Positions 19,269 to 27,817 of a DNA stretch of 64,000 bases are shown here, piece by piece. The position numbers and the translations under genes were made by a program. The DNA lies in NCBI GenBank assembly GCA_963754135.1, contig CAVWEY010000001.1, forward strand, positions 248,001-312,000, in the 5' to 3' direction. The stretch comes from JAJFUI01 sp963754135. GTDB lineage: Bacteria; Planctomycetota; Planctomycetia; Pirellulales; Thermoguttaceae. Within the stretch, counting starts at the first letter, position 1. Each line of letters begins with the position of its first letter. Below the pieces are notes generated by a model. That model saw only the letters and a program-made list of their open reading frames with translations. It ran no database searches and was not told where the DNA came from.

Positions 19269-20039
19269 CTATTGCTCGACTACTGCAATCACCGGCGCGT
19301 GGTCCGAAGGCTTCTCTCCCTTCCGCTCCTGCCGGTCGATCTCGGCGCTTGTGCAGCGGGCAGCCAGCGGCTCGGTGGCCAGGATGTAATCCAGCCGCAA
19401 GCCGTCGTTCTTCGGGAATGCCAGCATCCGGTAGTCCCACCACGAATACTGCCCGCCCTCGGGATGCTGCTGGCGGAACACGTCCACCAGACCCCAGGTG
19501 AGAAGCTCTTCCATCGCCGCCCGGCTCGTGGGGTGGAACAGGACGCTGTTGGCCCACACGTTCGGACGGGCCACGTCCTTTTCGTCGCGGGCTACGTTGA
19601 AGTCGCCGCATACGACCAAGGGTGTTGCGGGCGTGAATCGGGTCGCCAGAAATGCACGCAGCCGCTTGAACCATTGGAACTTGTAGTCGTACGCCTCGGT
19701 GCCGACAACCTGGCCATTGGGCACATACGCCGTGATGACGTGGACGCCGCTGACTTCAGCGAGCAGGAAGCGAGCCTGGGAATCCTCCACGTCGCCGCCC
19801 ATCCCACGTTGGATGTTCGTCGTCGGCAACCGGCTCAGGATCGCCACGCCGTTGTACGTTTTCTGGCCAAAGACCGCAGCATGGTAGCCTGCCGCCTGCA
19901 CGGCGTCGTAGGGGAATACATCGTCGGTAGCTTTGATTTCCTGAAGACAGACTATATCCGGCTGGGTCTGCTGGAGCCATGCCAACAGCCGCTGTAACCG
20001 CGAGCGGATCGAATTGACATTCCAAGTGGCAATCTTCAT
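19269..20039 (-). CDS. xth: Exodeoxyribonuclease III (AP endonuclease)
   Basis: Class II AP endonuclease and 3'-exonuclease for base excision repair. The start MKIATWNVNSIRSR at 20039 gives 256 residues, the usual size. Motifs include CLQEIKA (metal-binding Glu), YVPNG, GDFNVARDEKD, YSWWDYR, LRLDYILAT and the catalytic SDHAPV. The gene overlaps the upstream acetyltransferase gene by four bases (ATGA), so it is probably translated as part of that operon. Confidence 0.95.
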   Translation of the reverse strand: MKIATWNVNSIRSRLQRLLAWLQQTQPDIVCLQEIKATDDVFPYDAVQAAGYHAAVFGQKTYNGVAILSRLPTTNIQRGMGGDVEDSQARFLLAEVSGVHVITAYVPNGQVVGTEAYDYKFQWFKRLRAFLATRFTPATPLVVCGDFNVARDEKDVARPNVWANSVLFHPTSRAAMEELLTWGLVDVFRQQHPEGGQYSWWDYRMLAFPKNDGLRLDYILATEPLAARCTSAEIDRQERKGEKPSDHAPVIAVVEQ

Positions 20040-20803
20040 GGCTTCTGAGGCTCTCTTGGAGCTGTCCGTTGCGAGATCGACCGCATGGAACCAGGGTAGG
20101 GCAATAGGCGAAAACCGCCTCGCCAGTGCCACAGCGCGCTGGCGTCGTTGCCCAGGAGAAACGTGCTGACCAGTTGCAAATATCCCAGTTGGGTAAGTGC
20201 TCGCACAGCCGCGTCGAGCAAAGCAGTCCCCACTCCGAAACGAGCATGCCAGGGCCCGACGAAGACCCACGTCAAGTGAGGCCATCCGATCTGCCGCGCG
20301 ACGGCATCGGACGGCGGAGGCGTGTTCCACCGCCACAAGTGCCAGTGCGCAGGATCACCCTTGGGTGCCAGCGTCGTCAGCAGCGCGCCGACGAGGGCAT
20401 CGTCGGATTTGCGCACCGCGACCAGGCTGGCTTGAGAGATCAGAGGTCCCTCCGCCCCTTCTTTCGTGCCCCGCAGACACTCTTGAGCCGCCTGCAATCG
20501 CACCTCGTCGGTGAGGCTGGCAAATGGCTGCACACGATGAAATGCAGCCGCGAACAACGGCGGCAACTGGTCCCAATCCTCGTCGGTTAGCAGGCGAATG
20601 CGCAATTCTTCTTGCGTCCCCATGCTGTCGATGGGGCGGGCAAACGATTCCAGGTCGAGCACCGCATGGTAACTCTGCGGTCGCGGCGTGAGCCAAGCGT
20701 GCCCATCGCAATACTCATACTTGAAGGCCCGGTTCTGGGGTAACCGCTGGAACTGCTCGAACGTCAACGGGAGTTTGAAGGTCGAATACCATTTCTCGAT
20801 CAT
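20036..20803 (-). CDS. GNAT-family acetyltransferase
   Basis: About 255 residues; the ATG at 20803 is chosen over one 39 bases upstream, but neither has a strong ribosome binding site. The N-terminal 70 residues (KWYSTFKLPLTFEQF) contain a Tyr/Trp-rich segment. The GNAT core follows, with LVAVRKSDDALVGALL, WVFVGPWHARFGVGTALL (acetyl-CoA loop with a modified RxxGxG/A) and WHWRGGFRLLPYPGS at the end. The acceptor is unknown. It is translationally coupled to xth. Confidence 0.8.
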   Translation of the reverse strand: MIEKWYSTFKLPLTFEQFQRLPQNRAFKYEYCDGHAWLTPRPQSYHAVLDLESFARPIDSMGTQEELRIRLLTDEDWDQLPPLFAAAFHRVQPFASLTDEVRLQAAQECLRGTKEGAEGPLISQASLVAVRKSDDALVGALLTTLAPKGDPAHWHLWRWNTPPPSDAVARQIGWPHLTWVFVGPWHARFGVGTALLDAAVRALTQLGYLQLVSTFLLGNDASALWHWRGGFRLLPYPGSMRSISQRTAPREPQKP

Positions 20804-20863
20804 GGCGGCACCGCGCTTTTTGGCGGCGTGGAAGGCCCACACGACAATCCATCCAGGGTTCTA

Positions 20864-21976
20864 TCAGTTGTCATCCAGCTCGACTAGCCGCCCGTCAGTT
20901 GCGGCGGAGCGAAGGCAGGCATCCAAGACAACTTGGGTCTTCCGAGCTATCTCGCCCCAGCGGTCGTCCGGCGTGCCGGAAAGGGCCAGAGCTGCGAAAT
21001 TGCGGAACATGTTGGCTTCCTGGGAGTTGGGCGCACTGTTGCCGTACTCGCGCACGGACAGCCGTCGCCGGTGATCTTCCATGTTGAAATCGCAGCCCAA
21101 CACGTGGAAAGCCGGGTTGGAGACCTCGAAGATGACCTCGCTGCCGAACTGCGGGAGCACAAAGTCCGGCACGTGGAGAAAGCCCTTGCTGCCACCAACG
21201 ATGACCCACTGCTGAGTCGCCGCTAGGTAGGAGCAGTAGAAGCTAGCCGAGATCCCCCGGGAAATAACAACTCGGCCGAGAACTCGGTGGAAACCGGGGC
21301 CGGGCTGTCCGACCGGCCGTGGCTAGCCAGCAGGCGGCCAGAGACCTTCGCCGGCAGATGCGCCGCCGAGCACCCACAGCGTGAAGCGGATGCAGTACCA
21401 GCCCAGGTCGCCCAGGCAGCCGAGCGGCTCCAGCCCGCTATGGGTGCGGATGTTGCCGTCGAAGAATTCCGGCGACTCGCCGAAGGTGAAGTGGGAGACG
21501 ATCCGGCGGAGCTGCCCTACGCTCTCCCCATCGTCCAGAACTTCCCGGATGCGCTGGAGCCGGCGGCTGTGCATGAACATCACACCGTCCATGAACTGCA
21601 CTCCGCTCCGGCGGCAAGCGGCAAGGATTTCCCGCACGTCACCGGCGTTGGCTGCCACGGGCTTCTCGCTCAGCACGTGCTTGCCCAACTCGGCCGCGCG
21701 AAGCAGCCATGCCTTACGGATGCCGGTGGGCAGAGGGACGTAGACTGCGTCTACCGCGTCGTCGGCCAGGAGTTCCTCATAGCTGCCGAAGGCCCGCGGC
21801 GGCGGATCGAACGGGGCGTACCGCTGACACTCGACAATGAAGCGCCGGCAGCGCTCCGGGTCCCTGCTGGCGACGCCGGAGAGCATGCAGTTCCCGGCGT
21901 TGCGGATCGCCAGCCAGTTCTTGCGGGCGATCTCCGCCGTGCCCAAGATTCCCCATCGGCAAATCGTTGGTCCCAT
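20864..21976 (-). CDS. Gfo/Idh/MocA-family oxidoreductase, two frameshifts
   Basis: NAD(P)-dependent sugar or inositol dehydrogenase-like protein. The N-terminal Rossmann half is intact: WGILGTAEIARKN, DAVDAVYVPLPTG, and the family EKP motif in HVLSEKPVA. The frame must shift near 21350 (to SGRLLASHGR and FSAELLFPGG) and again near 21262 (to ISASFYCSYL, WVIVGGSKGFLHVPDF). The C-terminal end is normal (MFRNFAALALSG). The corrected protein is about 370 residues. It lies 3 bases from the flavoprotein gene, so both belong to one operon. Planctomycetes carry many such paralogues; the substrate cannot be inferred. Confidence 0.82.
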
Positions 21977-21979
21977 GGT

Positions 21980-22714
21980 TCAGCCTCCCGCTTGTAGCCG
22001 AATCGCCATCTCGGCCACGCGACGGCCGAGGTTCTTGACACTGGCGATGCCTTCCACGTCGCGGGCGATATCAGGTGTCGGTCCCGTGTTGACGGCGGGG
22101 TTGCCGCCCCAAACCGTCCCGCCCCAATGACCGGTCGGCGGGGCATCGCCCACCACGATCATCTGCTGCGACATCAGCGCCACTTGCACCGAACGGATCG
22201 TCAGTTCTTGGCCGCCGTTCCGCCCGCCGCCCACGGCCAAAACGCCGCCCACCTTATTGGCCAGCAACCTGTCCTTGTGGAACACGATGCAACGGTCCAG
22301 AAACGCCTTGCACAGCGACGACATGTTGCCGAAGTAGACGGGGGTGCCGAGGATGATCCCCGCCACCAAGGGGGAGGAGAGCTTCGGCACGAGACTGGGA
22401 AAATCGTCGCGTTCGCCCGCCGCCAGGGTGATCCCCGCCGCTACTTCGCCGGGAATCTTCCACCCCGCCAGTTCGATGAGTTCGACCTCGATCCGCCCGT
22501 CAACCGCCGTGACTGCGTCGAGGCAGATGCGCAGGGCGGCAGCGGTGTTCTTGCCCTTGCGCGGACTGCAACAGATGCCGAGGATCTTGATCGGGCGTGG
22601 TTGTGCAGCGTGCTCAGCCTCGCCGGGGGCAGCCGCGATGGTTGCACCGCTGCCGAGCACGGCCGCAGTCGCAGCGCTTCCGAGGAATCCACGGCGGGTC
22701 AGGTCCGATGGCAT
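21980..22714 (-). CDS. Tat-exported flavodoxin-fold NAD(P)H oxidoreductase
   Basis: A 244-residue protein preceded by AAGGAG. It starts with a twin-arginine signal (TRRGFLGSAATAAVLGSG), so a folded, cofactor-bearing protein is exported. The mature part is a flavodoxin-like fold of the NADPH-dependent FMN reductase group: ILGICCSPRKGKNT for the FMN phosphate loop, ILGTPVYFGNMSS, and GGGRNGGQE. It is the first gene of the minus-strand run leading to xth. Confidence 0.82.
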   Translation of the reverse strand: MPSDLTRRGFLGSAATAAVLGSGATIAAAPGEAEHAAQPRPIKILGICCSPRKGKNTAAALRICLDAVTAVDGRIEVELIELAGWKIPGEVAAGITLAAGERDDFPSLVPKLSSPLVAGIILGTPVYFGNMSSLCKAFLDRCIVFHKDRLLANKVGGVLAVGGGRNGGQELTIRSVQVALMSQQMIVVGDAPPTGHWGGTVWGGNPAVNTGPTPDIARDVEGIASVKNLGRRVAEMAIRLQAGG

Positions 22715-22819
22715 GGCAAGCTCCTTTCCAGTGAGTACGGCCAGATTGGCTCACGACGGCGTTGATTGTATCGCGGGTTCGGCGGCGCGGCTATTGGTCG
22801 GAAGCAGCGCGGCCAGGCG

Positions 22820-22920
22820 GCGGCGCAAACGAAACCGGTCGAGTACCAGCACGGAAACACGGTCTTGGAAGGCTACCTGGCGTGGGACGACGCCCTTCGG
22901 GGCCATCCGATGGTCCGAAT
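22820..22920 (+). pseudogene. Fragment of a dienelactone hydrolase gene
   Basis: One frame reads KPVEYQHGNTVLEGYLAWDD, which matches the N-terminal strand region of dienelactone hydrolase family proteins. Similarity stops after about 35 residues, at the point where the family has its first core strand, and the following sequence is unrelated in all frames. It looks like a truncated relic at the left side of the accessory region. Confidence 0.5.
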
Positions 22921-23797
22921 TGCGAATCAACGCCCGCGCAACAGTTGCGCACCCGCGTGGCACGCTCAGTTCCCGAGCATGGCCGTTGCCATTGCCGGCC
23001 TCGGGATAGCGCATCGTCGCCAACATCCCGGCACAACCAACTACATTGTCAACGCACACTGACTTGCGGGGCGATCCAAGCCGACTGCGTGCCCGCTACA
23101 CGCTCCAGCATTGCGCAGGAGGGCCTCTGGGGTGCCGGTGGAAGAAAAGGGGGGCCAGTTGGACGGGAAGATTCTCCTTGGGCCTCCTGGAGCGTCTGGC
23201 GGCTGACAGCATTTCTGAATGCACTGCATGCAGATTGATTGGCGCGTGAGCGATCACAAGCCGGACATTTTTTCCGGAGCGGAACTGCCGCCGTCGATGA
23301 TGGCGTCACCCGTGTAGCCCTTGCCTGGTGTTGGCCTTGCTCACCGAGGCCAGCCCCGCAGCGGCTGTGATCTACTGAAATCGCAGCCGTATGGGCGGAA
23401 AATCAACCTTGTACGGAAAACCAGCCTGTATGGCCAGTTTTTACAATCGAGTTTTGGTACATGTTGGCCATATTTCAGTACAGCAGAGGTGTTTTTTGGT
23501 CCGTGGTTGGCCTTTTCTTGGTCTCTACGACCAGTCGTCAGCCCGACATTCTGTATTTTCTTCCCCCATTTGACCGGTATCTCTCCCGTGGGTGTCAAAC
23601 ACCAGACCAGCGGAAACCGGGGCGGCTTATCCGGCGCTGGGCCGTATCCGTCGCTCAGACCACTGGCAACGCGCCTGCCGGCCAGCTTAGGCAGCAACAT
23701 CTTCGCTCTCCACCGGCGGTTGAGGAGGTCGTACCGCGACGCCCATGACCGGAAAGGTGGAACTTGAGCCGCAGAAGCCTCCTGGGGTGCAAAGACG
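22921..23797. other. Gene-poor stretch at the edge of the accessory region
   Basis: No convincing intact gene. The part from about 23340 to 23600 is visibly richer in A and T than its surroundings. Just before 23765 one plus-strand frame reads LGSNIFALHRRLRRSYRDAHDRKGG, which could be an earlier part of the protein encoded at 23798-24553, separated from it by one frame change. This is not certain. Confidence 0.35.
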
Positions 23798-24553
23798 GTG
23801 CGCCAGGCGATGCAGCAGGAACACGCCCACGACTGGCCCCTGGTCGTCCGCGTGGCTTCGGGGGTACAACGGCGGCACCATAAGGACCTGCTGGCGGGCG
23901 ACCCGCCCGAAGAACGCAACTGCGTGATGGAGTTAGATTGGTGGGCGGCGCGCGTGAAGGCGATCGGCGGGACGTGGAACATTGTTGTCGGGGACCGACC
24001 TGTCACGGCCGAGCACGAGCTACTGAGCTTTGCCCGCCGTATTGTGCCCGCCTACCTGCACGACATCTGCCGACGAGGGCTCAATCTGGACCACTGGAAC
24101 GCACCCCTGGAGAGCTACGTCGCGGAGGTCTTGCGGGATTTGGCCCGGTTCGTCGAACAGCGTGGTGGCGACCCGCAAACGGTGTTGGCGGCCCGCGAGA
24201 TCATCTGGCCCGCCGGGCAGCCGCAGGCCGGGGCCTTCGTGGACCTCGTGACCCGGCTGACCTGGGAGGGTGACCTGGACGTTGCGGCGGACGATGATCT
24301 ACAGCACCGATGGCGTGCAGTTATCGAGGTGCCCGAGGCCAACGGGCTCTTCTTGAGCCACGCGACCCTCGCCAAGTTGCTGCGCGGCAAGGGTGTGGAT
24401 ACTCCTGCCCACGACCAGGTCACCCGCGCCCTGGCCGACGCGGGCACGCTCATCGAAGATCGTGGTGATGGGTGGCTATTCCAGCGGGCGTGGATCGAGG
24501 AGCAAGAAAGGCGGCTTTGCGAGGATGACCGCAACCTCCTCCGCGCGGGCTGA
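23798..24553 (+). CDS. Hypothetical protein of the accessory region
   Basis: A 251-residue frame starting at a GTG; the open frame extends ten codons further upstream. Composition looks coding and it ends with an ordinary stop. The N-terminal part is rich in Trp, Arg and His (HDWPLVVRVASGVQRRHHKD, MELDWWAARVKAIGGTW). The middle is helical (ESYVAEVLRDLARFVEQRGG). The C-terminal 70 residues look like a winged-helix-like module (LSHATLAKLLRGKGVDTP, VTRALADAG). It may be the C-terminal part of a longer, frame-disrupted protein. I do not recognise the family; its place opposite the replication-like genes of the element suggests, but does not show, a role in that element. Confidence 0.5.
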   Translation: MRQAMQQEHAHDWPLVVRVASGVQRRHHKDLLAGDPPEERNCVMELDWWAARVKAIGGTWNIVVGDRPVTAEHELLSFARRIVPAYLHDICRRGLNLDHWNAPLESYVAEVLRDLARFVEQRGGDPQTVLAAREIIWPAGQPQAGAFVDLVTRLTWEGDLDVAADDDLQHRWRAVIEVPEANGLFLSHATLAKLLRGKGVDTPAHDQVTRALADAGTLIEDRGDGWLFQRAWIEEQERRLCEDDRNLLRAG

Positions 24554-25476
24554 AAGGCACTCGCGGCAAAATACTTGAGTGTGCCAGTTTCGGTTAGGAC
24601 ACCGCACCCTCAGCGGGGTTTCGAGCCTGTTGTCACACAACTCACTTCTCACAACACGACCAGTTCCCCCAGCTTGACCAAGGACAATGCCGGTGGCGGC
24701 GGTGGTCGTGAGTTGGGGCGGCCCTCAGGAGGTCATTCTCGGCCTCGGGCAGGCCTGCCAAGCTACGGTTTGTACGCCGGGCGGACATTCTCACGGCGGC
24801 TTCCGCCCTCGCTTGTCGGGGAACGCCTGGCGACGCACGAGCCGTCAGAGCCCCGGGGGCATCAACTCGAACTCACCTTCTCCCTACCCACTGCCCAGCC
24901 CGCCAGCCCGGCAGCAGGCAAGGAGAACCACGGGCTTGGAGGCCATCAGAGCGGCCTCGGAGACGGGCATCATGGTGTCGGCCGCCACGGCATTCGGACC
25001 GTTAGTGCCATGCCCGGGAGCCCGGCCCGATCTGACGCTGCACCTCAGTTTCTTGCCACCAACTCCAGAGCCCGTGGACAAGGTGGCGCTGAACAGGGAG
25101 ACGGCCGCAGCGGGGCCGGCTGGGACTTCGACGCCGATCGACACGTTGCGGGGCAGGGCCAACTCGACCGGCGAAGAGGGCTTCGGTGGTGATTGCCGGT
25201 GTCGGGACGGCGTAGCAGGTGACCGTGGTGTCGTATGGCGGCGCAGGAGATGCCGCTGGCGGCGGAGTGGGGGTGCCGACGCCGTAGGTGCCGAAGTAGA
25301 CGTCGGCGATGGCGAAGTAGTCACCTGTGGTGCCATGGGCGGCGTGGTAGTAATCGCCGGCCGTTGTGCCGGGATAAGCAGATGGCCTCGACCAGACCGC
25401 TCGCCGTCCGTGGCGATGCGGAACGCCCGGCATTCGTTGGTAAGCCCAGCCCGCTGCCGGTCGATCCGGCAGCGGA
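24554..25476. other. Stretch without a recognisable gene
   Basis: Open frames exist on both strands, but none shows a family match or consistent codon use over more than about 100 codons. The minus-strand frames around 25000-25430 (YHAAHGTTGDYFAIADVYFG, then in another frame VELALPRNVSIGVEVPAG) could be pieces of one decayed gene. Nothing further can be supported. Confidence 0.3.
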
Positions 25477-26097
25477 TTAGGGCATACAAGAGGGCAACGC
25501 TGCGACCCGTCGTCGCGTCAACGTCGCTAGGCCGTCACCGCCAACTCCCCGGCGGGCTTGTCCAGCGGTGGGTCTCTTCTTCCACATTTTTCGCTGCTGC
25601 TCCGCCAGTGCAGGAAGTGCCCGGACAATCGCGGCGACATCGCGTGCAAAGATCGCCGTCCCCTGCACAACGAAGAACGCACGAGCGTCGCCGGGGACCG
25701 TGAAGTCGCGCCACCTGCGACGACGGTGATCGACGACATGGTGGGGAGTGCTCCGCAAGCCGCCTTGCTGGTCGTTGAGCAAGTAGTCGCGGCACGATCC
25801 CTCCGAGTCTAACCTCCTGGCCAGCGGATGAACCCAATCAAAGGAAGCGCCCCAGTGCTCTGACAGGCTGCCGTCGGGCAGTACCAACCTCCAATCAAGA
25901 TCAACCAGGATGTCCAACAAGTGTGGACAGGGCCCGGCAGCGGGGCCGTTCGAGTTGAACAGCAGCACGCGCTGGTCGGGGTCCGCATCCAAACACGGAC
26001 TTCGGTCCGCCCGGGGCGTGCAACGGTACGCAGCCAAGGCGGCCGCATCGACCATGATGTGGCCGGCGTGGTGACGACAATACGGACAACTAAACAA
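25477..26097 (-). CDS. Hypothetical protein with a Cys/His-rich N-terminus
   Basis: A 206-residue frame with coding-like composition to about residue 175. The N-terminus has CPYCRHHAGH and two further cysteines (YRCTPRADRSPC), suggesting a metal site. A hydrophobic/aromatic stretch (HLLDILVDLDWRLVLPDG) follows. The start is uncertain: 26097 is a TTG, and AGGAGG lies about 25 bases further upstream, next to the inverted repeat of the neighbouring IS. The tail (TRRRVAALPSCMP) may be out of frame. No family is recognised. Confidence 0.4.
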   Translation of the reverse strand: MFSCPYCRHHAGHIMVDAAALAAYRCTPRADRSPCLDADPDQRVLLFNSNGPAAGPCPHLLDILVDLDWRLVLPDGSLSEHWGASFDWVHPLARRLDSEGSCRDYLLNDQQGGLRSTPHHVVDHRRRRWRDFTVPGDARAFFVVQGTAIFARDVAAIVRALPALAEQQRKMWKKRPTAGQARRGVGGDGLATLTRRRVAALPSCMP

Positions 26098-26135
26098 TTG
26101 AACAATTTGGATCGACAGTGGTTGTCCTCCTAATT

Positions 26136-27070
26136 CAGTAGTTTCAAGTTTGGTTTACGGTGGCCGAATGACGCAAGGTATTGAGCCGTTGTGAAATAGG
26201 GCGACGATTTCGCAGACGATCCAATCGAGCATGCGCTTGAATCGCAACAGTTCCAGATGCAGTTTCAGGGTGTCGCCCGATCCTTCGGCAAGGTGTGTGT
26301 GATGAATCCACACCCAGAGGTTCCGCAGATGACCACGGGCATCACGAACGGAAGTCTTTCCTCCTGCAAGAAGGCGATAACCGCTCCGTTGAAAAAGGCG
26401 CGATCCAGCAGCACACGCCTGATTTTCAGGCCGCTTTCGCGGATTCTCGCCACCATCCGCCGCAACACACGGACCATCGACTCGTGGCGTCGCACCCAGG
26501 TCAGGACCAGCGTGTAACGCCGTCCATATTCCACGATGCAGGCCGAGGCGTAGGCGTGAAACTTCGCGGTTCCCAGCTTCGGCTGGCCATAGTAGAGTTC
26601 GTTGCGGCTTTGGAACGGCTCCCCGTAGTAGGGCTGCAAGTGCCAGTCGATGGCGACGTTCCACGCCCGACGGCACAGGCGTCGGGGCAAGGGGTCGATC
26701 AAGGCGTCGTTCAATCGCCGTTCCAAGACAAGCAGCGTCTTGGGCAAGCCGTCGTCCAAGGCGGTCAGCACGGCCTGATCGGACGGTGCCTTGGCCAAAT
26801 CGCGGCAGGCGGCGTTGATGGAAATGCAACGGGCGGCGGCGCGAAGCGTGATGCCTAGCACGATGCGGCAGAACATTTCCAGCCGTGATCCTTGACCAGC
26901 TTCGCCTTGAGCAACAATCCCAGCGACCATGAATGGACCTGCCCGCTGTTTATGATACAATTCGTCCCTGAACGCATGGCTTCCTCCGTGCAATAACTCG
27001 TTGACACAAGTCATTGTCACGCGAAGCCTTGCGTTCACCTATAGCAATTCAGCCGGACTTGAAACTACTG
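26136..27070 (-). mobile_element. Defective ISH3-like insertion sequence
   Basis: Bounded by 14-bp perfect inverted repeats, CAGTAGTTTCAAGT at 26136-26149 and its complement at 27057-27070, enclosing 935 bp. That is shorter than complete ISH3-type elements, in keeping with the truncated transposase. Its right end lies inside the reading frame of the helicase-like gene, which now terminates in the terminal repeat. No target duplication is obvious. Confidence 0.7.
26265..27038 (-). pseudogene. ISH3-like transposase, C-terminally truncated
   Basis: About 257 residues of a DDE transposase of the ISH3/IS4-like group. The first catalytic Asp lies in VAIDWHLQPYYG and the second in RRVLLDRAFFNGAVIAFL. 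After VMPVVICG the frame breaks: a short piece of a different frame (HTHLAEGSGDTLKLHLELL) continues for about 50 residues, and the region that should carry the catalytic Glu is missing. The element is therefore non-autonomous. Confidence 0.75.
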
Positions 27071-27677
27071 TCACTGTCCAGTCGTCCGCGTTGCACACGC
27101 TCAGCGTGGACGGGCAGCCCACGTAGATCCGCGGCGACCGTTTCCAAATGCCCTCCGGGTCACGCGAGACGAAGCGGCGGACCCGCTGCCGCAGTTGATG
27201 TTCCAATCGCCTGGCCTGCCGGTTGTTCTTCGCCACCAAGAAGATGTTTTCACGCTCGAAAAAGCAGGCCGCCATCGCGATCAGGTCAACAACGTCCGCC
27301 TGCTGTTGGACTACGAGTTGACCGCGGGGGGAGCCAGCAATCGCCCGGAGGAATTCGCTCTCGTACGGCGGGCACTGCACCAGCAGCGCCTGGTTTGCGC
27401 GATCGAACTGAGTCCAACGTGTGGTGTCCACAATCCGCACGTCGTGCCCCTGGGACTCCAGATGCTTGCGGACGGAGGGGACAAGCCCAGCAGCGAAGCG
27501 AATCTGCCCCTGCCGAGCACGGCGCCAGAGCCTCCGCCGCACCGAACGCCACGTTCGGCCTTCCTGACCGTTGGCTGGGAACGTGATGGCGTCATACTCC
27601 AGCGCACCCCGGAGCAGGCCGAGCACGTCGCCCGCCGCGTAAGCCCGATGCCTGCGGATTGTGATTTCGATTTGCAT
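27039..27677 (-). CDS. Helicase-like protein lacking Walker A, truncated by an IS
   Basis: A 212-residue protein beginning MQIEITIRRHRAYAAGD. The layout matches the N-terminal part of superfamily 2 helicases: an N-terminal region ending RFAAGLVPSVRKHLESQGH, then FLRAIAGSPRGQLVVQQQAD followed by LIAMAACFFERENIFLVAKN. Where active enzymes have a GxGKT/S loop, this one has QQQADVVD, so ATP binding by this site is unlikely. The frame continues into the terminal repeat of the adjacent IS and stops (WTVTV then SSPAELL), so the C-terminal half is lost. It lies 140 bases downstream of the ParB-like gene on the same strand. Assignment rests on layout and is moderate. Confidence 0.5.
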   Translation of the reverse strand: MQIEITIRRHRAYAAGDVLGLLRGALEYDAITFPANGQEGRTWRSVRRRLWRRARQGQIRFAAGLVPSVRKHLESQGHDVRIVDTTRWTQFDRANQALLVQCPPYESEFLRAIAGSPRGQLVVQQQADVVDLIAMAACFFERENIFLVAKNNRQARRLEHQLRQRVRRFVSRDPEGIWKRSPRIYVGCPSTLSVCNADDWTVTVVSSPAELL

Positions 27678-27817
27678 CACGGGGGTCTCAATCTGGTGGC
27701 GATCAGTCCTGTTCACCCATTGTCCATTTCTTGATTACTCAGCCGGATTGTAATGTCACGAGCTTCCCGCCGGCGCGGCCGGCATGGGTTCGGAATCCTG
27801 GATGTTGGGGCTGGTCG

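Noticed and set aside
22330..22400. A second attachment site for the tRNA-Leu element
   Set aside because: Short matches to the tRNA end (TGCCGAAG, 8-9 bases) occur at several places by chance; none extends far enough to count.
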